Assembly: GCA_905210525.1 (NCBI GenBank)
Contig: CAJLXE010000118.1
Span: 1-5,607, forward strand
DNA: 5,607 nucleotides
Origin: an uncultured Clostridia bacterium
GTDB taxonomy: Bacteria; Bacillota; Clostridia; HGM11327
Reading direction: 5' to 3'
This document shows, piece after piece, positions 1-4,908 of the stretch (positions within the stretch are counted from its first letter, which is position 1; each line of letters begins with the position of its first letter). Below the pieces are notes generated by a model, which did not search any database, was not told where the DNA came from, and saw nothing but the letters and a program-made list of their open reading frames with translations. Made by a program: the position numbers and the translations under genes.

Positions 1-1222
1 TAGCCGGCAGAGCAAATACACAAATTATCTGGAACAGCAGTGTTCTCATAAAGGATATTGCCGCCGATACGCCGCCGTTGCCGAGCGCCGTGAAAAATGC
101 CGAACCGAATATATTTATTCCGCATATCAGGAAAGATATCGAATACAGCCTGAAAGCGTGCGTTGTCAGATCGCACAAAGAGCTGTCATAACCCGTAAAT
201 ACTTTTGCGATAGGCGCTGCGGTGAATTCTGCGAGCAACGTTACGATTATTGCCGCTGTACATATTATGACAAGGCTTTTACGGAATATATTTTTTAATT
301 CGTTTTGGTTGTTTGCACCGTAATGGTAGCCTACAATCGGAGCCATTCCTATTGAATATCCTATGAACATAGCCACAAATATGAATCCGGCATACATTAT
401 TACGCCGTATGCGGCAACGCCGTTTTCGGGGTCGATTTTCATAAGCTGAAAGTTGTAAAGCATATTTACGAGCGACAGCGATACGTTAGTCATAAGTTCG
501 GAGGAGCCGTTTGTACAGGTTTTGACAAAAACTTTGCCGTCAAAACGCGTTTTCGTCAACCTTAATATACTGCTGTTTTTTGTGAAGAAGTACACAAACG
601 GTATTATTCCGCCTACGACCTGACTTATAGATGTTGCTACTGCTGCTCCCGCTATACCCCATTTGAATACCGCCACAAACAAAAAGTCGAGCACCATATT
701 GGTAACTCCTGCCGCAATCGTTACAAACAGACCTATCTGCGGTTTTTCCGCTGTAACAAGAAAACTCTGAAATATATTCTGGAGCATGAATGCGGTAAGA
801 GAGAGGAGAATTATGCGTCCGTACAGTACGCAATCGTCTATCATGCTGTCTTTTGCGCCTAAAAGCCTCGATATGGGTCTGATAAAAACTATGCCTATTA
901 CACTGAATATTACTCCCAGTGCTATTGCTATATATACGAGCATGGAAAAATATCTGTTTGCCCGTTCTTTATCTCCTTCGCCGAGCGTTTTGGAAACGAT
1001 TGCGCTTCCGCCAGCGCCGAGCATAAATCCGAGAGTGCCCAGAACCATAAGGAAAGGCATTATAATGTTTACGGAAGCAAACGCTTCTTTGCCTACGTAA
1101 TTGGATACGAATAACCCGTCAACAACGCCGTATATAGATGTGAATATCATCATTATTACGGACGGTACAACAAATCTCAGAAGCTTTTTATATGTAAAAT
1201 GCTCTGATAACTGAATTTTCAT
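1..1222 (-). CDS. MATE-family multidrug/cation antiporter, MepA-like (3' end cut by the window edge)
   Basis: An integral membrane transporter of the MATE family (MatE, PF01554), expected to export drugs or other organic cations in exchange for Na+ or H+. The natural substrate cannot be inferred. I translated 407 residues from the ATG at 1222; family members are about 450 residues, so roughly 40-50 C-terminal residues lie left of position 1. The protein is a series of hydrophobic helices. The N-terminus is typical of the Firmicute MepA-like branch: VVPSVIMM, then SIYGVVDGLFVSNYVG (residues 29-44) with the conserved TM1 Asp at 35, then GTLGFMLGAGGSA and the LGEGD loop (80-84). The second half repeats the pattern, with GYSIGMAPIVGYHYGA. 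The start is supported by AAAGG at 1235-1231, 8 nt upstream. It overlaps the upstream kinase-like gene by 4 bp (ATGA), so the two are probably cotranslated. No frameshift is visible. Confidence 0.93.
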   Translation of the reverse strand, partial: MKIQLSEHFTYKKLLRFVVPSVIMMIFTSIYGVVDGLFVSNYVGKEAFASVNIIMPFLMVLGTLGFMLGAGGSAIVSKTLGEGDKERANRYFSMLVYIAIALGVIFSVIGIVFIRPISRLLGAKDSMIDDCVLYGRIILLSLTAFMLQNIFQSFLVTAEKPQIGLFVTIAAGVTNMVLDFLFVAVFKWGIAGAAVATSISQVVGGIIPFVYFFTKNSSILRLTKTRFDGKVFVKTCTNGSSELMTNVSLSLVNMLYNFQLMKIDPENGVAAYGVIMYAGFIFVAMFIGYSIGMAPIVGYHYGANNQNELKNIFRKSLVIICTAAIIVTLLAEFTAAPIAKVFTGYDSSLCDLTTHAFRLYSISFLICGINIFGSAFFTALGNGGVSAAISFMRTLLFQIICVFALPA

Positions 1223-1842
1223 TTACTGTTCCTTTCAAACCAACATTTTGCGATATCTGCGACGAACGGAACAATTTCCTTAATAACCGTGTCCGATGTG
1301 TTTATACACATATTATAACACTCTTTTGCTCCCCATTGGCCGTTGGAAATAAATTCGCGATGTCTTGCACGACCCGAATCTATTTGTTTTATTTTTTTTT
1401 CTATTTGTTTGTCGCTCATTTGTTCATTTTCACCGAGTCTTTCGCGGCATCTTTTTATTCTGGACTTCATATCCGCATAAACAAACAGATTAAAAGGCTT
1501 ATAATCACGCAGTATGACGTCGGAACTGCGGCCTACAATAACAAAGTCTTTGCCGAGCTGTGCTATGTCGTTTATTATACGTCTTTCGGAAACAAGTATT
1601 TTTATGTCGTTCTGCTGTGTGAGTGACGGATATGCAAACGTTCTTCCGAATGTAATACTGTATTCGGGCGATATACCTTGTTCGGCTCTGCTTGCTATAT
1701 AATTTTCATCAAGCTCCGTGCGCTTTGCAATTTCGGTGATGATTTCCCTGTCATAATACGCAAAACCGAGTTCGTCTGCCAGACGCTTTCCGAGCTCGCG
1801 GCCTCCGCTTGAAAATTCACGACCTACTGTTACTATTCTCAT
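1219..1842 (-). CDS. Cytidylate-kinase-like family protein (P-loop nucleotide kinase fold)
   Basis: A 207-residue soluble protein of the cytidylate-kinase-like family (PF13189), distinct from the canonical CMP kinase Cmk. The N-terminus VTVGREFSSGGRELG (4-18) aligns with the family's modified P-loop. Arg15 stands where a canonical Walker A has its catalytic Lys, a substitution typical of this family. DELGFAYYDREII (23-35) follows, then FVIVGRSSDVIL (100-111), a basic segment around 126-135 that is probably the lid, and a C-terminal block D155..RARHREF, then W170G and CINTSDT, which matches the family's D-x-x-RA...WG...NTS pattern. CMP kinase activity is plausible but has not been shown for most members, so the substrate is uncertain. 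The start is firm: TAAGGAGGA lies 8 nt upstream. It is the first gene of the minus-strand operon, and its TGA overlaps the MATE start codon. It is divergent from the pst operon. Confidence 0.9.
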   Translation of the reverse strand: MRIVTVGREFSSGGRELGKRLADELGFAYYDREIITEIAKRTELDENYIASRAEQGISPEYSITFGRTFAYPSLTQQNDIKILVSERRIINDIAQLGKDFVIVGRSSDVILRDYKPFNLFVYADMKSRIKRCRERLGENEQMSDKQIEKKIKQIDSGRARHREFISNGQWGAKECYNMCINTSDTVIKEIVPFVADIAKCWFERNSK

Positions 1843-1850
1843 AATTATAT

Positions 1851-1859
1851 TCCTCCTTA
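1851..1859 (-). promoter_or_regulatory. Strong ribosome binding site for the cytidylate-kinase-like gene
   Basis: Read on the minus strand this is TAAGGAGGA, a near-perfect Shine-Dalgarno sequence 8 nt before the ATG at 1842. It fixes the start codon of the kinase-like gene. Confidence 0.85.
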
Positions 1860-1886
1860 AATAATATTTCTGTTAAATTGAAAAGC

Positions 1887-1892
1887 ATTATA
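1887..1892 (-). promoter_or_regulatory. Candidate -10 box for the minus-strand operon
   Basis: The minus strand carries a perfect TATAAT here, about 45 bp upstream of the kinase-like start codon. No good -35 hexamer lies at 16-18 bp; the best candidates there (AGCATC, AAGCAT) are poor, and there is no extended -10 TG. It is the best promoter candidate for the operon, but the missing -35 means it may need an activator or be fortuitous. A short inverted repeat, CCGA-GGTG-TCGG (1899-1910), lies in the spacer just upstream and could be an operator. Confidence 0.35.
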
Positions 1893-1975
1893 TACGGACC
1901 GAGGTGTCGGATGCTTTCGCTGTATTGAAACAACGATTGAGCTTTGCAAACCCGGTTCCGATTCCGCAAGAAAGG

Positions 1976-2074
1976 ATGTTTTTGTTAAGCCAAAGCTATG
2001 ATCGTAAATATGAACAAATTTATATCTATATATATTATCTCATAAAACAGGGAAAATTGCAACCGCGATATTGA
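1976..2074 (+). pseudogene. Possible remnant of a GntR/MocR-type regulator N-terminus
   Basis: A 32-codon open frame ends at TGA (2072-2074). Its last third reads KYEQIYIYIYYLIKQGKLQP. This matches, in register, the first helix and turn of the GntR winged-helix domain (Y-E-Q-I-Y-x-x-I-x-x-x-I-x-x-G-x-L-x-P). The expected continuation (G-x-x-L-P-S-x-R-x-L-A) is not found in any of the three forward frames after the stop, so no working regulator is present. The same frame is open upstream to 1877, but AAAGG directly abuts the ATG with no usable spacing. The local sequence is low-complexity (TAT/ATA), which inflates Tyr and Ile, so chance resemblance is a real alternative. It may be a decayed gene fragment or noise. 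Confidence 0.27.
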
Positions 2075-2157
2075 AGCGGAATAATTCCATACTTTATCAA
2101 AATTTTCGTATGCTTGCGTTGCTTTGCCCGAATATGGGAATATTGAGCGTAAATTTC

Positions 2158-2200
2158 GATTTTACACAGATTTAACAATATTGCCGTTAGATATTTTACA
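2158..2200 (+). promoter_or_regulatory. Candidate PhoP-binding direct repeats (Pho box) upstream of pstS
   Basis: GATTTTACA (2158-2166) and GATTTAACA (2169-2177) are direct repeats, 8 of 9 bases identical, with an 11-bp period. A third TTTACA sits at 2195-2200, 23 bp (about two turns) further on. The position between, near 2183-2188, is degenerate. TT(A/T)ACA hexamers spaced about 11 bp are the known recognition pattern of PhoP in Bacillus-type Firmicutes, where they activate pst under phosphate starvation. The position, ending 56 bp before the pstS start, fits that role. That the regulator here is PhoP is inference. Confidence 0.5.
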
Positions 2201-2229
2201 TTGGAAGTTTATTATTATAGACGTAAAAT
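2195..2229 (+). promoter_or_regulatory. Candidate promoter of the pst operon
   Basis: Two readings are possible. One is TTGGAA (2201-2206), 17 bp, then TAAAAT (2224-2229), which would start RNA near 2236 and leave a leader of about 20 nt. The other is a TATTAT -10 (2213-2218) with no separate -35, where the TTTACA/TTAACA repeats fall at about -30, -53 and -64 and bound PhoP would replace -35 recognition. The second fits the usual architecture of PhoP-activated promoters. The sequence does not decide between them. Confidence 0.4.
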
Positions 2230-2241
2230 GAAAATGAAGGA

Positions 2242-2248
2242 AAAGGAG
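2242..2248 (+). promoter_or_regulatory. Ribosome binding site of pstS
   Basis: AAAGGAG, 8 nt before the ATG at 2257, within a purine-rich leader. It supports the chosen start and suggests strong translation, as expected for an abundant binding protein. Confidence 0.8.
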
Positions 2249-2256
2249 AAAACAAA

Positions 2257-3120
2257 ATGAAAAAAGTAAACATTAAAAAAGCATTGGCGGTTGTGTTGTC
2301 GGTATTAACGGTATTGGGCATTGCCACGGGATGCGGACAGAAATTTGACAAATCAAATGATGTTACCGTAATTACAAGAGAAGAGGGATCCGGTACGCGC
2401 GGAGCTTTTACAGAGCTCTTCGAAATAGAAAACATATTTGCATCCGCAATAGTAAACGACAAAACGGGTATTGTTCTTACAACGGTCGGCGATGACGTGA
2501 ATGCGATAGGTTATATTTCACTCGGTTCAATGAAAAACAGTGTAAAGGCGTTGGAAATAGACGGAGCCGCTGCAACGGTTGAAAATATAAAGAACGGTAA
2601 GTACAAAGTATATCGTCCGTTCAATATAGCGACAAAGGGTGATCTTTCGGATGCGGCACGCGATTTTGTAAACTTCATACTTTCGGACGACGGACAGAAA
2701 GTAATCGAAGATAACGGTTATATAAAAACGGAGTCAACGGGCGCATATGAGAGTACAAGAGTTTCGGGCAAGGTTGTGATAATGGGTTCATCGTCTGTAA
2801 CTCCCGTTATGGAAAAGCTTAAAGAAGCATATGCAGAAATAAATCCGAACGTATCAATAGAAATAAATATGTCGGATTCGTCAAACGGTGTAAAGTCTGT
2901 AATAAGCGGTACCTGCGATATAGGTATGGCAAGCAGAGAACTCAAGCCGAGCGAAATTGAAAGCGGTGTTCAGGGTACTGTTATAGCAAACGACGGAATC
3001 GCAATAATAGTAAACAACAATAATCCGCTTAAAGGACTTTCATCCGAAGACGTTAAGAATCTTTACACAGGCGTCGCAAAAAAATGGGAAGACCTGAGCG
3101 GCGCGGTATGGGCGGAATGA
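2257..3120 (+). CDS. pstS: PstS-like phosphate-binding lipoprotein with circularly permuted domain order
   Basis: The extracytoplasmic phosphate receptor of the Pst ABC transporter (PBP-like superfamily), 287 residues, about the usual length. Residues 1-26 are a lipoprotein signal: basic N-terminus, hydrophobic core, lipobox ATG-Cys26. The mature order is unusual. Residues 36-156 carry what is normally the later half: V-I-T-R41-E-E-G-S-G-T-R48, NAIGYISLGS (82-91), a VKALEIDG strand, RPFNIATK (120-127) and the terminal ILSDDGQKVIEDNGYI (141-156). Residues 171-282 then carry what is normally the first half: GKVVIMGSSSVTPVMEKL, DSSNG (207-211), D221IGMASREL, DGIAIIVNN (246-254) and LYTG...W277EDLSG. 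A linker (about 157-170) joins the native C- and N-termini. Phosphate-ligand motifs from both halves are present (SSS 178-180, D221 region, R41/S45/G46/T47), so function is likely retained. It is the first gene of the pst operon, behind Pho-box-like repeats. Confidence 0.93.
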   Translation: MKKVNIKKALAVVLSVLTVLGIATGCGQKFDKSNDVTVITREEGSGTRGAFTELFEIENIFASAIVNDKTGIVLTTVGDDVNAIGYISLGSMKNSVKALEIDGAAATVENIKNGKYKVYRPFNIATKGDLSDAARDFVNFILSDDGQKVIEDNGYIKTESTGAYESTRVSGKVVIMGSSSVTPVMEKLKEAYAEINPNVSIEINMSDSSNGVKSVISGTCDIGMASRELKPSEIESGVQGTVIANDGIAIIVNNNNPLKGLSSEDVKNLYTGVAKKWEDLSGAVWAE

Positions 3121-3129
3121 AATCCGCTC
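3110..3129 (+). other. Stem-loop spanning the pstS stop codon, between pstS and pstC
   Basis: GGGCGGA (3110-3116) pairs with TCCGCTC (3123-3129): seven base pairs including one G-U, around a 6-nt loop that contains most of the TGA stop. No T-run follows, so it is not a standard terminator. It lies at the junction where many pst operons accumulate excess pstS message. A role in mRNA processing or 3'-end protection is plausible but inferred. The rest of the 70-bp spacer to pstC shows no further structure I can support. Confidence 0.4.
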
Positions 3130-3190
3130 TTAACGGAATAATAAAACAAATACGAAAGCTTGCATAAAATATATCGGATGAAGTAAAACA

Positions 3191-4057
3191 ATGAAATTAA
3201 AAAGAATATTACCAAACAAAGAAAAGTTAATGCGCGCCGTGTTTTTTACATCGGCGTGCGTTTCGATAGCCGCGGTACTGCTTATATGCATATTCCTTTT
3301 TGCAAACGGTCTGCCCGCGATGCAAAAAATAGGAATAGGAAAATTTCTTGCAGGCAGGACGTGGAATCCGGGTAACGATGAATACGGCATATATCCTATG
3401 ATTATAGGAAGCCTTTATGTAACAGGCATTGCGCTTGCGATAGGCGTTCCGATAGGAATACTTACGGCTGTTTTTATGGCAAAATTCTGCCCAAAGAAAT
3501 TATACGGTATTATAAAGCCGGCAATAGATCTGCTTGCGGGAATACCGTCGATAGTTTACGGATTTTTCGGACTTATGGTTGTGGTGCCTTTTATAAGAAA
3601 CACATTCGGAGGCAGCGGCAGCTCGGTTCTTGCGGCAAGCACTGTTCTCGGAATAATGATATTGCCGACGATAATAGGCGTTTGCGAATCGGCTCTCAGA
3701 GCCGTTCCGGAAAGCTACTATGAGGGAAGCCTTGCTTTGGGAGCGAGCCATGAAAGAAGCGTTTTCAGAACGGTGGTTCCGGCGGCAAAATCAGGCATAC
3801 TTGCCGGTGTAATACTCGGCGTCGGCAGAGCGGTTGGCGAAACGATGGCGGTTGTAATGGTTGCGGGCAATTCACCGGTTATACCGGAAACAATACTCAA
3901 GAGCGTAAGAACAATGACAATAAACATAGTTCTTGAAATGGGCTATGCAACCGATCTGCACAGAGAGGCGCTTATTGCCACGGGCGTGGTGCTGTTTGTG
4001 TTTATACTTATAATAAACCTGTGCTTTTCCGCTGTAAAAAGGAGGTCAAAGCTGTGA
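3191..4057 (+). CDS. pstC: Phosphate ABC transporter permease PstC
   Basis: One of the two membrane subunits that form the phosphate channel (BPD_transp_1 fold). It has 288 residues, normal for PstC, with about six hydrophobic segments, the first at 14-39. The family's periplasmic block FLAGRTWNPG...YGIYPMIIGSL lies at 52-75, followed by LLAGIPSIVYGFFG (114-127). The cytoplasmic coupling (EAA-like) loop is at 178-197: E-G-S-L-A-L-G-A...V-V-P, which docks on PstB. GVGRAVGETMA (210-220) holds the conserved Arg and Glu of the translocation path. The ATG at 3191 is chosen because it gives the full basic N-terminus, although its ribosome site (GGATG, about 10 nt away) is weak compared with pstS and pstA. 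The next in-frame Met (14) would remove the cytoplasmic tail. The stop overlaps the pstA start. This weak site and the spacer suggest lower expression than PstS. Confidence 0.97.
   Translation: MKLKRILPNKEKLMRAVFFTSACVSIAAVLLICIFLFANGLPAMQKIGIGKFLAGRTWNPGNDEYGIYPMIIGSLYVTGIALAIGVPIGILTAVFMAKFCPKKLYGIIKPAIDLLAGIPSIVYGFFGLMVVVPFIRNTFGGSGSSVLAASTVLGIMILPTIIGVCESALRAVPESYYEGSLALGASHERSVFRTVVPAAKSGILAGVILGVGRAVGETMAVVMVAGNSPVIPETILKSVRTMTINIVLEMGYATDLHREALIATGVVLFVFILIINLCFSAVKRRSKL
4038..4046 (+). promoter_or_regulatory. Strong ribosome binding site of pstA, inside the end of pstC
   Basis: AAAGGAGGT, essentially perfect, lies 7 nt before the GTG at 4054 and within the last codons of pstC. It decides the pstA start in favour of this GTG over the in-frame GTG at 4021, which has no comparable site. 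Confidence 0.85.
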
Positions 4058-4908
4058 CATCCGTTAATATAAAATATGAAAAAAGAAATAAAATAAAATC
4101 TTTTTTTGCAAGAACTGCAGTTTACGCCGCGGCAGTATTGACAATCGGGGCACTTGCGGCTATACTTATATATATATTGGTAAAAGGTATTGCGCATATC
4201 AAGCCCGAACTGTTCTCGCCTGTATATAATTCGGAAAACGTATCATTGTTTCCGGCGCTCGTGAATACATTGACAATGACGGCATTGTCTTTGCTGATAG
4301 CCGTTCCGCTCGGACTGTTTTCGGCGGTTTATCTTGTGGAATACGCAAAACGCGGCAACAAGGCGGTGGGACTCATACGCCTTACAACCGAAACTCTTTT
4401 GGGAATACCGTCAATAGTGTACGGACTGTTCGGTGCGCTTATGTTTACCGAGTCGTTGGGCATGGGATTGTCGCTGCTTTCGGGCGCGCTTACGATGTCT
4501 GTAATGATATTGCCGGTAATAATAAGAACGTCTGAGGAAGCGCTGAAAAGCGTACCGGATTCATACCGTGAGGGTTCGTTCGGTCTTGGCGCAGGCAAGC
4601 TCAGAACTGTTTTCAAAATAGCTGTTCCGGCGGCGATACCGGGAATTTTATCGGGAATAATCCTTTCCGTGGGAAGAATAGTCGGCGAAACGGTAGCACT
4701 TATATATACATCGGGAAGCGTCGCACAGATTCCTCAGTCGCTTATGGGCTCCGGACGAACACTTTCAGTGCATATGTATGCATTATGGTCCGAAGGATTC
4801 AATACGGATCAGGCTTATGCAACGGCGGTAGTACTGCTCGTGATAGTGGCGGGACTTAATGCGCTTTCATCATACGTTGCAAGGAAAATCACGAAAGGGA
4901 AAAAATAA
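4054..4908 (+). CDS. pstA: Phosphate ABC transporter permease PstA
   Basis: The second channel-forming membrane subunit, partner of PstC. From the GTG at 4054 it has 284 residues, typical for PstA. About six hydrophobic segments are visible, starting at 22-43. Family marks: LFPALVNTLTMT (65-76), TTETLLGIPSIVYGLFG (111-127), MILPVIIRTSEEALKSVP (151-168), and the coupling loop E173-G-S-F-G-L-G-A...A-V-P192. ILSVGRIVGETVAL (203-216) matches the conserved Arg/Glu segment of PstC (GRAVGET), as expected for paralogous permeases. The in-frame GTG at 4021 would add 11 residues encoded within pstC and has no ribosome site, so I reject it. The start overlaps the pstC stop by 3 bp (GTGA), and the TAA overlaps the pstB ATG by 1 bp, so the three genes are probably translationally coupled. 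Confidence 0.97.
   Translation: MTSVNIKYEKRNKIKSFFARTAVYAAAVLTIGALAAILIYILVKGIAHIKPELFSPVYNSENVSLFPALVNTLTMTALSLLIAVPLGLFSAVYLVEYAKRGNKAVGLIRLTTETLLGIPSIVYGLFGALMFTESLGMGLSLLSGALTMSVMILPVIIRTSEEALKSVPDSYREGSFGLGAGKLRTVFKIAVPAAIPGILSGIILSVGRIVGETVALIYTSGSVAQIPQSLMGSGRTLSVHMYALWSEGFNTDQAYATAVVLLVIVAGLNALSSYVARKITKGKK

Larger units (their letters stand above)
1843..2256. other. Divergent intergenic region between the kinase/MATE operon and the pst operon
   Basis: These 414 bp separate two divergently transcribed operons, so no terminator is expected here and none is seen. On the left are the minus-strand ribosome site and a TATAAT box. In the middle is a short open frame resembling the N-terminus of a GntR-type regulator, with an AT-rich stretch at 2020-2038. 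There are two small inverted repeats: the perfect palindrome GGAATAATTCC (2078-2088) and AATAT-GGGA-ATATT (2131-2144). On the right are the TTTACA/TTAACA repeats, the pst promoter and the pstS ribosome site. I see no complete gene on either strand. Confidence 0.7.

Noticed and set aside
786..1100. 104-codon plus-strand open frame
   Set aside because: It lies entirely opposite the MATE gene, whose minus-strand translation has clear family motifs. It is a shadow frame.
1336..1626. 96-codon plus-strand open frame rich in Phe and Tyr
   Set aside because: It lies opposite the cytidylate-kinase-like gene. Its composition comes from the reverse complement, with no domain or ribosome site.
2085..2228. 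48-codon open frame on the plus strand of the intergenic region
   Set aside because: It has no ATG and no ribosome site, the peptide resembles nothing I recognise, and it runs through the Pho-like repeats and pst promoter. It is most likely chance.
2257..3120. The swapped domain order of PstS as an assembly or rearrangement artefact
   Set aside because: The signal peptide, both halves, the linker and the stop are in one uninterrupted frame with a good ribosome site, and no motif is duplicated or lost. A chance join would rarely keep all of these.
3110..3129. Rho-independent terminator after pstS
   Set aside because: The stem is short and is followed by TTAACGGAATAA with no T-run, and pstC follows in the same direction.
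3130..3170. A separate promoter for pstC (TAAAAT at 3165-3170)
   Set aside because: The nearest -35-like hexamer (TTAACG at 3130) is 29 bp away, too far, and the TG two bases upstream is out of register for an extended -10.
4021..4056. Upstream in-frame GTG start for pstA at 4021
   Set aside because: It would overlap the pstC coding region by 37 bp and add 11 residues unlike PstA. The perfect AAAGGAGGT at 4038-4046 points to the GTG at 4054.
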